In this document: in pieces, positions 9,484 to 17,167 of the stretch | Layout: each line of letters begins with the position of its first letter | How positions within the stretch are numbered: the stretch's first letter is position 1 | NCBI GenBank assembly: GCA_026770575.1 | Contig: MU657190.1 | Span: 249,387 to 268,749, forward strand | Origin: Pelagophyceae sp. CCMP2097 | Taxonomy: Eukaryota > Sar > Pelagophyceae | Length of the DNA: 19,363 nucleotides | Direction of reading: 5' to 3' | Notes under the pieces: generated by a model | Database searches by the model: none | What the model saw: only the letters and a program-made list of their open reading frames with translations | What the model was told of the DNA's origin: nothing | Translations under genes and position numbers: made by a program

Positions 9484-9593
9484 GCCTCGTCGCCGGCGCC
9501 GCGCCGGCCGCCGGCTTGGCGCGGTGGTTCGTCTGACACGTCCGCCGCGGTGCCGGTTCGTGATGATCTGCGCGGCTCGGAGGTGCACCTGGC

Positions 9594-11077
9594 TCAGAGC
9601 CGCGGCTGCGTCGTCGGGTGATCTTCGACGGCGAGCATTTCCGTTCTCGACAAAATCACTGGCTTGTCGGGGTATTCGCCGTCGAAGTTGGAGCGAACAC
9701 CCGGAGATACGCCGCCAATCACGAGGATCCTCGGTCCATCCGCAACGTCAAATCGAACGGCCGCGCACCCAAAGCACCCAGTCAGCAACGTCGGCCCGGA
9801 CGCAAACTCCATCATCGCCACGTCGAGGACCTCTGAAGTGGCCAATGGCTCATAAAAGTCGTCGCCGCCGACGAAGAGGACGTGCTGCGCATCAACGGGC
9901 ACGGCCGCTCAGAACGACCGCGCCGAGCGCATCGGCGGCCCGGGCGAGAACGCCATGGTCCGGACGTCGAGGATCTCCGTCGTATTCAAATATCCTGAAT
10001 TAGAACTGCCACCGGCCACCATGATGCGGTGCTCGTCGAGCGCGACTGCCCTGCAGCCGTAGCGCGGAGTGGCCATGACGGGCCCCGGCGCGAAGGACAT
10101 GGTGTCCAGGCTGAAAATCTCGGTAGTCGACGTCGACAATCCAGACGTGACATCGTGACCGCCAACGACGAGGACCCTGCGAGCGTCGAGAGCGACGGCG
10201 CCACAGCCGAATCGCGCCGATCGCATGTTCGGCCCGGGCGTAAACGTGAGTGTCGAGAGGTGGAGGATCTCCGTCGAGTTCAAGCCGGTGCCACCCACCA
10301 CAAGCACGCTGTCCGCGTCGATCAGCTGCACGGCTGCACAGCCCTGCCGTTCCGTGAGCAACTTCGGCCCGGCTGCAAACGTCATCGTCTGCACGTCGAG
10401 CAACGCCGTCGAGTTTAAAACAGACTCGCCCGACCAGCTGCCAATGACGATGACGCGCCCTCCAGCGACCACGGCAGCGCAACCAGAACGTCCTTTGCGC
10501 ATCTTCGGGCCCGGCCGGAACGTCGCGTCGTCGGTCCACGGCGGGGCACCGAACACGGCTGTCACGAGGCCAAAGTAGTCCAGCTCCTCCACCAGCTCTT
10601 CCTGGGCTTGATCGGGTCACGCGCGGATCACCCTCTGCATGCGCGGGCCGTCTGGTGGATCGCCGCGGAGGAAATCGAGGATCATGCCGAACCACCACTC
10701 GCCGTCGCGGTCGATGAAGATGGACCCGTCCACCGGGTCCGCCTGCAGCATCGCGTCGCAGCGGCCGAACATGCGCCCCAGCATCGAGTCCTCGACATTC
10801 ATTAGCACGGCCCGTGAAATTTCGAAGCGCTCGCCGCCCACGTTGAGCTTGACGACGTCGTCGGGAGTCGATGATGCCGTCGAAGGCGCCTCCGCATCCG
10901 CCGCGGCACAATCGCGCACATCTGCCGCGCCGTCTGCTCCACCGCGGCGCCGTCGCGCTCCACAGCGGTGCTGGCGCGCCCGTCTGCCGCGGCGGCGCGT
11001 CCGTCCGCCGGAGCGCGTCCACCTCGGAAGTCGCCGGCGTCGCCGCGCGCGAGTCTGTCGTCCACTTCTGGCATCAT
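9594..11077 (-). pseudogene. BTB-Kelch protein, copy C, disabled
   Basis: This is the tandem paralog of copy B. The inferred start is the ATG at 11077 (MMPEVDDRLARGDAG). About 1 bp is missing near 10936 relative to copies A and B, shifting out of the frame that encodes VVKLNVGGERFEISR; adding one base would give exactly 495 codons. Two in-frame TGAs follow. The one at 10619-10617 sits where A has TTA (Leu), and the one at 9911-9909 sits where A and B have a conserved Kelch TGC (Cys). The stop used by B is also lost, so the frame runs to TGA at 9594. BTB and six Kelch blades are otherwise well preserved, which suggests recent loss or sequencing error. The second TGA is a Cys-to-TGA change, the pattern expected of selenocysteine, but the frameshift argues against function. 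Confidence 0.78.
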
Positions 11078-11466
11078 CGCCTCGTTGGCAATCAGCTCTT
11101 CGAGAGCGGCCGGTCGCGAGCGGGCCGGTCGAGGCGGAGTCGCGCGCGTGAGACCGAACGAAGCCCCTTCTCGGTGAAACTTTGAACTTCAACGACGTGA
11201 TGACCGTCCTGGTCACGGTCTCTGTTTACAATCGCCAAAATCCCGATTTCGAAAAGCGGTTGAAAGCCGCCCGATGCCTGTTCCAACAGGTTGGGCGGCC
11301 ACGACGGACCTTTGATGGCGCAGAGATCCGTGGCACTTTGGGTGCACGGACGCTGTGCTTTGCACCCTTGGGCCCGCCGTGGGCCGGCAGAGCGGTCACA
11401 AGAGGGCGAACGTCGTTAGCCGGCGTCAATCCGAGGCGTCCGGCCCGCGTCTGCCTTTGGGCGCTG
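11078..11466. other. 5' flank of Kelch copy C, noncoding
   Basis: The stretch consists mainly of duplicated flank shared with 8840-9364. A long plus-strand open frame crosses it (11182-12141), but the duplicated counterpart is not open in that frame and no domain is seen, so I treat it as noncoding. Confidence 0.6.
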
Positions 11467-12021
11467 TCAGGAGCCGCCGCTGGGCGCGCCCGGCCGCGAG
11501 CCGATGGCTGGCAGCGCTCCGCCGGCCCCCGCGCCGCGAGATGCAGGCTGCCGGCCACGCGCGTCGTCGGGTTCGTCGTCGTCGGCCGCACCGTCGGGTT
11601 CCGCGTTGTCGGGATCCGAAAAGTCGGGTTCCTCGTAGACGGGATCCGCGTAGCCGGGCTCCTCCGAGTAGCCGGGCCCCTCCGAGTAGGCCTCGCCGGA
11701 CGCGAGCGTGGCGTCCTCGGGCGCTTCGTCGATGGCGCCGCCGTCGAGCATCAGCGTGCCGTCGGCCGCGAGCGTCTCGAATGGGTCCGATTTCGAGCCT
11801 GCAAAGCGACTCCTCGACAGAGCGCGAGGCGACTCTGTGCGAGCGCTTCCCGCGGCGCCTCTCCGCGGCGCACCGTCTTGGATGCCGCGCCGTCTTCGGT
11901 CGCGCTTCACTCGGTCGAGTTCAGCGCGGCGCGCGATGGAGGCGTGTTTGGACTGACTCTTCAAATTTTTCAATTCGAACCTAATCCGCCAGTCAACCGC
12001 AGCTGCCGCTCGAATATGCAC
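11467..12021 (-). CDS. Hypothetical acidic Tyr/Pro-repeat protein
   Basis: I do not recognise this gene. The minus frame is open for 184 codons with a GTG, not an ATG, at its head, so the real start may lie in an upstream exon. The N-terminal part is basic (ELKNLKSQSK.. RRAELDRVKRDRRRR). The C-terminal part is an acidic degenerate repeat of about 6-8 residues (GPGYSEEPGYADPVYEEPDF and then SDPDNAEPDG). A possible 75-bp in-frame intron (11799-11873, GTGCGC to TTTGCAG) would join IQDG to SKSDPFETL. The strand is favoured because the repeat is compositionally coherent on it. It could be a disordered, surface or scaffold protein; no function is assigned. Confidence 0.4.
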   Translation of the reverse strand: MHIRAAAAVDWRIRFELKNLKSQSKHASIARRAELDRVKRDRRRRGIQDGAPRRGAAGSARTESPRALSRSRFAGSKSDPFETLAADGTLMLDGGAIDEAPEDATLASGEAYSEGPGYSEEPGYADPVYEEPDFSDPDNAEPDGAADDDEPDDARGRQPASRGAGAGGALPAIGSRPGAPSGGS

Positions 12022-12303
12022 CCCCGAGGCGGTCTCAGTCGCCGGGAGTTGGTCCGACGCGGGCTAGGACGGCCATCGCTTTTTCCCTTGCTCGAGTGCG
12101 AGGGCGGAAAGCCCCGCTCTGGTCAAGTCCGCCAATTTTGACTCCACCCAAGAACGCCAATTGGCGACGACCGTCAGCGAGACGAGCTGCGCGCCGTCGA
12201 CGCCGCGCAAGGCGAAGACCTACCGTGCGCATCGCGGATCGAGGTGGAGCGCGTCCCATCGCGCATCTCTCGAGGCCGCGGCCTTGTCTCCGCCGCGCGT
12301 GCG
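12022..12303. other. Intergenic, nothing recognised
   Basis: Only shadow open frames occur here. No domain or repeat is seen. Confidence 0.4.
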
Positions 12304-12717
12304 TCACCTCAAAGAGGTCGACGCTCTGCGTGGGTCCACCACGCGTCGCTGCACACGCACCGTGACCCACGACTCGGGTTGCGTGACTTGGGCCGCTGGC
12401 CCTGCGGAGAGGAACCACGCTAGAACATCTCGAACACCCCATTCTTGAAGCGGGTGGACCATATCCATCAACTCAGCGTTCAAGTCGCGCGCCGTCGAGC
12501 CGTCTGCGTTGCGCTTCGAAGCGTCGATGCCGCATTTCATGAGAGCGGAGCAAAACTCGAATCTTCGAGGGTATTTAGCACATTCGGGCCTCACAGCCAA
12601 GTGAAGAAGCGTCTCGCCGTCCGGCGACCCGCCGTACGAGGCGCCCCAGGTCATGTATCGGAAGCCGCCGTAGCCGCCGTTGAGCGTCTGCGTGTCGACC
12701 TTGGCTCCGGAGCGCGC
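12304..12717 (-). CDS. Ankyrin-repeat protein, C-terminal exon
   Basis: The exon starts after a good acceptor (CTGCGTCGCAG at 12718) and runs to a stop at 12304 (about 137 codons). It encodes SGAKVDTQTLNGGYGGFRYM, an ankyrin-like DGETLLHLAVRPE helix start, then FEFCSALMKCGIDASKRNADG and STARDLNAE, which is the loop and start of the next ankyrin repeat. A conserved-looking Gly/Tyr-rich lead-in precedes it. Ankyrin repeats bind proteins; the partner is unknown. Upstream exons lie on the same strand but are unresolved: a 46-bp candidate intron (12718-12763, GTGACT..GCAG) and a candidate exon ending at 12976 (reading AQAWAMECLDAHK before GTGCGC). The last 30 residues are low complexity and may belong to an unspliced intron. 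Confidence 0.62.
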   Translation of the reverse strand, partial: ARSGAKVDTQTLNGGYGGFRYMTWGASYGGSPDGETLLHLAVRPECAKYPRRFEFCSALMKCGIDASKRNADGSTARDLNAELMDMVHPLQEWGVRDVLAWFLSAGPAAQVTQPESWVTVRVQRRVVDPRRASTSLR

Positions 12718-13481
12718 CTGCGACGCAGAGTCTTCGAAGGGTCATCAAAGCCCGAAGAGTCACCGAATGCCCGCTTCCCGATCGTCCCGCCATACCCGCC
12801 ACCCGATCCTTTGCCCTCTGGACAGGTGGCAGCGGGGCGCGGGCGCGTGCAAAGGCGTTGGTCACGCGGTCGCAATCCCCTGCCTAAGGCGCGCCGGTCT
12901 CGTCGAGTTTGGCCCGTCGAGCCGTGGGGCGCCGGTCGAGCCTCTCCGTGCTCCTCCGCCGCAATCCAGGCGCACCTTGTGCGCATCGAGGCACTCCATG
13001 GCCCACGCCTGCGCGGGCGCGCTCCGGATCGAGTCGCTTTCGGGGAAGGGGTACCTTGCGGCCCGTAAAGGCCGGTTCCGCCACGGCCTCCGGCTCGGCC
13101 ACCGTCGCGGCCGGCTCGGCCGCCGTCGCGGCCTCTTCCGGCGCCGCCATCGCGACAGGCAGGGTCGCCGGGCCCTCTGGCGAGCCAGACCACGCTGGGG
13201 GCCTCCTTAAAGCCTCCTCTGCGCGGACACAGTGACGCCGCAGCGCTAGCGCTTCTATCGACCGGACTCGCCAAAACGCCCGTCTCCGCGGAACCGCACG
13301 ATCGATCGCGCTCCGAGTCGAGCTCGAGATCGCCGCTCGGCCGCGCGCAGGAGCTTCTCGTGAGCCGAGACGCCCGGCGTCCGCAGCGGTGAGCACTTGC
13401 GAACTCGAAGAATTTGGCCTATGGTTGAACGCTTCACGAAGAACCGTCGTAGGACGGCCACCCGCTTAAACCCGTGCCAAA
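12718..13481. other. Probable upstream exons of the ankyrin gene (unresolved)
   Basis: On the minus strand an Ala/Glu/Pro-rich frame starts at an ATG at 13150 (MAAPEEAATAAEPAATVAEP). In another frame the stretch RYPFPESDSIRS to ECLDAHK ends at a GTGCGC donor (12975). These may be exons of the ankyrin protein, but I could not build a consistent model joining them. Confidence 0.3.
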
Positions 13482-14427
13482 ATGGGCGACGCGCGCGCCG
13501 CCGGTGTGAAAAGGCCCTGCTTTGTCTGTGACGGGCCGGGCGGCCTGCACTGCACCAAGTGCAAGCCGCGCCATCATTGCGGCAAAAAGTGCCAGCACGT
13601 CCCGCGGGCACAAGGCGCAGTGCAAGCAGCTCACCAAAGAGTTCCAGGACCGCCTGCTCATGCCGGAGGAGCCGCCCATCCTCGAGGACGTTTCGCCGGC
13701 AGACGGTTCTGAGTCGGCGGCGCCTGCTCTTCGAACAACATCGGCCTTGGTCAAGGCCGGTGGGAGCGACGCGACGCCGCACTGGCGCGGCACGTGCGCC
13801 ATCTGCCTCGACCTGCTTCCAATCGAAGCTGCGAGACGAACGTTCTGTGCTGCTGCAAGAGGATCTGCAAGGAGTGCTCCGTCAAGTGCCGGCAGGCACG
13901 ACGGGCACCGAGCGCCGCCCCCCGATTCGGACGCCGAATGGCTGCGCCGGCTGCAGGAGCACGCGAACAAGGGGAACGCCGAGGGGCAGGTGCAGCTCGG
14001 AGGCACGTAAGAGGTGGATCAAAGCATGGGCATCAAGGAGCGCCGCTCGGTCTCGCTCCAGTATTACGAGCTCGCCGCGGCGCAAGGGCACGCACGCGCG
14101 CAGGATATATTGGGACATATTTACGAGCTCGGGAACGGCGTCGAGGTCGACTGCAAGACCGCCGCGCTGTGGCACCGGCGCGCAGCCGAGCAAGAGTATC
14201 CCTCCGCGCAGCACAGTCTCGGCCAGATGTTCTACCACGGCAAGGGCGTGGTGCAGTCGTACGACGAGGCCGCGCGGTGGTACTGCCTCGGCGCGGCGCA
14301 GGGCGATTTCAACGCGGTCTTGAGCCTGAGCGCGTGTTATTGCCAAGGCGAGGGCGTGCCGCAGGATAACGACGAGGCGGCGCGCTTGATCGACCGCGCC
14401 AAGGCGTGGATCGCGGCTGCGGGTTAA
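13482..14427 (+). pseudogene. MYND-RING-Sel1 protein gene, frame-broken
   Basis: Three recognisable parts are in order but in different frames. Part 1: MYND zinc finger, CFVCDGPGGLHCTKCKPRHH then CGKKCQ, starting at the ATG 13482; the expected D-W pair is missing, and HKAQC continues in another frame from about 13605. Part 2: RING-like CAICLDLLPIEA (about 13798), whose cysteine-rich continuation LCCCKRICKECSVKC lies in a second frame and returns near 13905 to PPPDSDAEWLRRLQEHANKG. Part 3: four Sel1-type repeats (YYELAAAQGHARAQDILGHI, then KTAALWHRRAAEQ, DEAARWYCLGAAQG, DEAARLI) to a stop at 14427. An in-frame TAA (14008-14010) separates parts 2 and 3. The breaks are too close for introns. Intact relatives would be protein-interaction or ubiquitin-related scaffolds; this copy looks dead, or the assembly has several errors. 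Confidence 0.72.
14014..14427 (+). CDS. Sel1-repeat segment, still open
   Basis: This is the longest intact piece of the broken MYND-RING-Sel1 locus: 137 codons with about four Sel1/TPR-like helical pairs. It opens directly after the in-frame TAA with GTG; the first ATG is at 14026. It could be translated alone from that ATG, but the lack of any start signal and the upstream decay make a pseudogene remnant more likely. Sel1 repeats mediate protein-protein contacts. Confidence 0.45.
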   Translation: MDQSMGIKERRSVSLQYYELAAAQGHARAQDILGHIYELGNGVEVDCKTAALWHRRAAEQEYPSAQHSLGQMFYHGKGVVQSYDEAARWYCLGAAQGDFNAVLSLSACYCQGEGVPQDNDEAARLIDRAKAWIAAAG

Positions 14428-14750
14428 AACGCCGCGCGACGCGCGCGACGCAAAACCGACTGAAGAGGCCGCCTTTGCCGGACAAGAAGCCTCCGGCGAC
14501 GCCGACCTCGCGACCCGGCAACGGAAGCCTCCATAACCCACTCGTCTCTGGTGGACACTCTGGGTAGAGTGCACACAGGTCTCCGCTGCCGGCAGCCGAG
14601 GCGCGCGGTGCCAGAGGGACGCGCGCGGTTCAGCGCGGCGGCGCGCGACGCGCGCCGATATATTTTGGCGATATCGCTCGTGGCTTTCTTCGGCGCGGCC
14701 CACCCACCGCCCTCTCTCGGCCTCCCTTCGGCCCTTCTCGGCGCGTCGGG
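14428..14750. other. Intergenic; possible promoter of the acidic protein gene
   Basis: No gene is recognised. An AT-rich island GATATATTTTGGCGATATCG at about 14658-14677 stands out in the GC-rich sequence, 75-95 bp upstream of the ATG at 14751, and could serve as a TATA-like element. Confidence 0.35.
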
Positions 14751-14947
14751 ATGGTGGCGCCGAATCGGCGCATGGCGATGATGCGGCGGCGGTCTTTGCC
14801 TTGGGCTGGCATGCCGAGTCTCATGCGGAAGTTTGTGGTCAATCGGTGGCGAAGCGCGCGCAAAACGCTCCGAGATGCCGTGGGCCTCGCAGAAGATGAG
14901 GCCCCGGCAAGGGACGACGACGACGACGACGAAGTGGAGATGGACGA

Positions 14948-14991
<44 letters not shown>

Positions 14992-15463
14992 CCCCCTCGC
15001 CCGCCCCGCCCGCGCCGACGGCCAAGCGACGAGCGGGCGCTCTGTGCGACGACTTTGACGTCTGCGCCGACTTCAAACCCGTGCGTGCCGCTCTCTTGCC
15101 ACGCCTCGTTCTTGCCGGACCCCGCGGTCGTCGGCTCTTGCAGGAGGCGCTTCGACGGAGTTTCCGTAGGACAAGCGGCCGCGAATCGTTTCCGAGCCGC
15201 GCGCCGCCGTGGCGTCTTCGCCTCTTGGGGGCGGCGACGCGGCGGCGGAGTTGGCGAAGCGGCAGGCGCGAGCGGCCAAGTTTGCCGCCGCCGCCGCCCA
15301 GCCGGCGCCCGCCGCTCCAGTAAGGACCATGGCCTGGAGCGGCGGCAAAGTCACTTCGAACAGAGCCGACGCCACCGCGAAATACCTCGAGCGAGACGAC
15401 CTCTCGGAGGCGCAACGAGCAGCGGCGATGACCGCGCTCAAACGCGCGGCGCCCGCCGCGTAA
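14751..15463 (+). CDS. Acidic-tract hypothetical protein, two exons
   Basis: Exon 1 is 14751-15080 and exon 2 is 15170-15463; intron 15081-15169 (CCC|GTGCGT to CCGTAG|GAC) is phase 0. The product is about 207 aa. Residues 1-45 are basic with several Met (later starts possible) and could be an organelle or nuclear targeting end. Residues about 55-80 are almost all Asp, encoded by a GAC run. The join gives DFDVCADFKPDKRPRIVSEP, followed by an Ala-rich helix (AAAELAKRQARAAKFAAAA) and an end rich in Arg and Ala (YLERDDLSEAQRAAAMTALK). The basic helix recalls SARNP/THO1-type RNA-binding segments, but I do not recognise the family. Asp tracts of this kind occur in nuclear and histone- or RNA-associated proteins. 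Confidence 0.62.
14913..14990. repeat. (GAC)n trinucleotide repeat
   Basis: A run of GAC codons is broken only by a GAAGTGGAGATG stretch and one GGC. It encodes the Asp tract of the acidic protein. Pure triplet runs like this are length-variable. Confidence 0.9.
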
Positions 15464-15666
15464 CCCGACCTTTGTGACATTTGTCGCGCGGAGCAGCGGC
15501 GCCGGGGGGCGTGGATTCTGACGTGCGGCGAGCGTCGCTGCGCGAGCGTTCAGCTGGGGCGCCGTGCCCGCGGGCCGCGCCTGCGGGGCTCTGGCAGGGC
15601 CTGCACGGCCGATGCCGCGCCAGAAAAGGTGCCTGGCAGCGCCGCCCTCTGACGACCAGCTTCTGA
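15464..15666. other. Intergenic; possible MYND 3' fragment on minus strand
   Basis: Next to the inverted repeat that starts at 15667, the minus strand reads GRRCQAPFLARHRPCR, which resembles the second half of a MYND finger (CQ, six residues, H, C, with one spacing residue short). It would be the lost partner of the fragment at 17085-17167. The match is short and weak. Confidence 0.3.
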
Positions 15667-15691
15667 ACAGGGCCCCGCAGGGGCCGAGAGC

Positions 15692-16249
15692 ATACAAGGG
15701 GTATCGCTAATGACGCTGAGGACTTTCTGTCCATCGGAGTTTTCGTCGGTTGGAGTTTGGCCCTGTTGGAAGTCATAGAGGACGTCGCGCTGAGTCCGGC
15801 AATGCCATGGCCCAAAAAAATCTTTTGTTAAAAACGTCCAAACTAAAAATCAGAACGTCTGTTTTGGCTCGTCTGAAGCGCCACTCGCGGCACTCGTACG
15901 GGACAAGTCAAATACCACCCCAGTACGTATGGACCCGCCCCGTCACATAGCCAGTTTTTTGATCCGAGCGGTCCTGCGATGGACAGCCGGGCCCGAACCT
16001 TCGCAATACGGAGGCAAAATCAGTTCAAAATCAAGGTAAGGAGGCAAATAAAGATTTTATCAAGTCCAAAATATTGGGGAAAACGCTTGTTCACGCCCTT
16101 GCAAGGCGCCCTCCTCGAGGCTGATCATGTCACGGACACCCCGGGGGGCAGGGAGGCCCATAGCGACCACGCCCACCCCCGCAGGCGGCCTCTGGGAGGC
16201 ACAAACTTGCGCCCATTGAGATCGGCTTTATCGCCGATACCCCTTGTAT
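15692..16249. mobile_element. Putative nested MITE-like segment with 15-bp perfect inverted ends
   Basis: ATACAAGGGGTATCG at 15692-15706 is the exact reverse complement of 16235-16249. The roughly 560-bp interior has no supported ORF. It abuts the left end of the larger inverted repeat, suggesting nesting or a shared compound terminus. Confidence 0.5.
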
Positions 16250-16258
16250 CATTATTGA

Positions 16259-16319
16259 GGACCCTTCGGGTCCTTGCCGTTTAATCAACGTCAGTTTACG
16301 GCAAGGGCCCTTCGGGTCC
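16259..16319. repeat. Large stem-loop built from two CCCTTCGGG palindromes
   Basis: Arms 16259-16280 and 16298-16319 are inverted copies with four mismatches in 22, spaced by a 17-base AT-rich loop. Each arm also contains its own small hairpin (GGACCC-TTC-GGGTCC in the left arm). Related CCTTCGGG motifs recur at about 16587 and 16881, and the complement GGACCCGAAGG occurs near 19237. The pattern resembles the mobile GC-palindromes of some organelle genomes. Confidence 0.75.
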
Positions 16320-16333
16320 TTTGATTGAAGGAT

Positions 16334-16344
16334 TAGGAATCCTA
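16334..16344. repeat. Dispersed palindrome, 11-bp variant TAGGAATCCTA
   Basis: This is the same variant as 6353-6363. Its reverse complement lies at 16761-16771, making an inverted pair about 420 bp apart inside the insert-like segment. Confidence 0.6.
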
Positions 16345-16357
16345 CTAGGGCAATTTT

Positions 16358-16401
16358 GTCTGTCCGTCTGTCTGTCTGTCTGTCCTTCCGTCCGTCCGTC
16401 C
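16358..16401. repeat. Tetranucleotide microsatellite (GTCT/GTCC)n
   Basis: About eleven tandem tetranucleotide units switch from GTCT-type to GTCC-type within a plus-strand stretch. Confidence 0.9.
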
Positions 16402-16466
16402 CAGGGTAAATCCGTGAGGTTCCACCTTAAGGAAGAAAAGGTCAGCAACTCGGCCGATTCAGCGAT

Positions 16467-16575
16467 CAGTTCTGTTTCAGAGGGTAAAAAAAAGGTTCAG
16501 TTCAGTTTCAGAGGGTCAAAAAAAGGGTCAGTTCAGTTTCAGAGGTCAAAAAAAGGGTCAGTTCAGTTCCAGAGG
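16467..16575. repeat. 31-bp tandem repeat, about 3.5 copies
   Basis: Units start at 16467, 16498, 16529 and 16559 (the last is partial). Each consists of a CAGTTCAGTTTCAGAGG part followed by an A7-8 run. A plus-strand open frame crosses it and yields KKxxVQFQR-type repeats, but unit lengths of 31, 31 and 30 make a real coding role unlikely. Confidence 0.9.
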
Positions 16576-16731
16576 TTCAGTCCAAGGCCTTCGGGCGGCG
16601 ACGACGGAGATCTCGGCGCCAGACGCTGCCGGCTGCAGGGCAACCACCCCGCGACAACGCCCAAAAGGCCGGCCATCGAGCGTCAGACGAGCCCTTGGAG
16701 TCGCCTTTTTTTTTTTAGAATGACCAAAGTT

Positions 16732-17020
16732 TCACCCAAAGTTGGCCATTCTTGGCAAAGTAGGATTCCTATTACCCAAAATAAAGCCGCCCGCCGAGAA
16801 AATGAGCCGCCGAGGAGACAAAGCAACCAGTGCAAGCCCGAATGCAACGAGTCCCGAGTTTTCCGGCAGAGAAGCATGGTTGAGGCCCTTCGGGTCGATT
16901 CCAGTCGCTCCTGCTCAGGACCTCTTGATCTGCACGTGGCTCTCTGAGAGTTCTTGTCGTCTCCCCGGGATATAAATTAAAACCCTCACACCTCACCCAA
17001 AGTTGGCCATTCTTGGCAAA
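16732..17020. repeat. Perfect 28-bp direct repeat pair (16732-16759 and 16993-17020)
   Basis: Both copies start TCACCCAAAGTTGGCCATTC and end CTTGGCAAA. They flank a segment of about 230 bp that also holds one TAGGATTCCTA motif. Such a pair can result from a local duplication or mark the ends of a small inserted unit. Confidence 0.85.
16761..16771. repeat. Dispersed palindrome, 11-bp variant (inverted)
   Basis: TAGGATTCCTA is the reverse complement of the motif at 16334-16344. It lies one base after the first 28-bp repeat copy. Confidence 0.6.
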
Positions 17021-17084
17021 AGTGTCATCTAATCCCCAACTCCCAGTAGTAATAGGCTCCCGGCCCCTGCGGGGCCCTGTACAT

Positions 17085-17167
17085 TTGCACTTGGTGCAGT
17101 GCAGACCGCCCGGTTCGTCGCAGACGCAGCAGGGCTTGCGCGCGGCGGCGGCAGGCGCGTACACCAT
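17085..17167 (-). pseudogene. Truncated MYND zinc-finger fragment
   Basis: From the ATG at 17167 the minus strand reads MVYAPAAAARKPCCVCDEPG then GLHCTKCK, closely matching the first half of the MYND finger at 13482-13565. Homology stops in the codons after the fourth cysteine, and the 24-bp inverted repeat of the putative element starts a few bases later. The downstream frame is element sequence, so the finger cannot form. It is a second, independent copy of the MYND gene family in this window. Confidence 0.75.

Larger units (their letters stand above)
9484..11495. repeat. Segmental duplication unit C
   Basis: This is a second copy of the block described for unit B, in the same orientation, carrying Kelch copy C. 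The 5' flank carries an extra, unmatched stretch around 11180-11290, while unit B carries a different unmatched stretch around 8945-9060. Confidence 0.85.
15667..17080. mobile_element. Putative 1.4-kb non-autonomous element with 24-bp inverted ends
   Basis: The left end (15667-15690) and right end (17057-17080, reverse complement) agree at 23 of 24 bases and contain the self-complementary core GGCCCCGCAGGGGCC. The interior is clearly less GC-rich than the window, with A runs, microsatellites, hairpins and no convincing gene. It stops a few bases from where MYND homology stops on the minus strand, as expected if it inserted into a MYND gene. No clear target-site duplication is seen. It could instead be a composite of several small elements. 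Confidence 0.5.

Noticed and set aside
4819..11077. Alternative genetic code with TGA as sense
   Set aside because: TGA ends the intact Kelch copy B and the CRAL-TRIO gene at plausible family ends, so a general reassignment is not supported.
11182..12141. Long plus-strand open frame of 319 codons
   Set aside because: It begins in duplicated Kelch flank whose counterpart (about 8945-9364) is not open in that frame, starts with TTG, has no domain, and runs antisense to the acidic Tyr/Pro frame.
14008..14013. GTAAGA as a splice donor at the in-frame TAA of the Sel1 gene
   Set aside because: Sel1-family sequence resumes within a few codons in the same frame, leaving no room for an intron.
13882..14703. 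Minus-strand open frame of 273 codons
   Set aside because: It is the mirror of the Sel1 repeats on the plus strand, which carry clear family sequence.
14630..15697. Minus-strand open frame of 355 codons with a long Ser run
   Set aside because: The Ser run is the antisense of the GAC (Asp) tract, and the plus strand has a consistent two-exon model.
16321..16947. Plus-strand open frame of 208 codons across microsatellite and 31-bp repeats
   Set aside because: It consists almost entirely of simple repeats of non-triplet unit length, with no domain.
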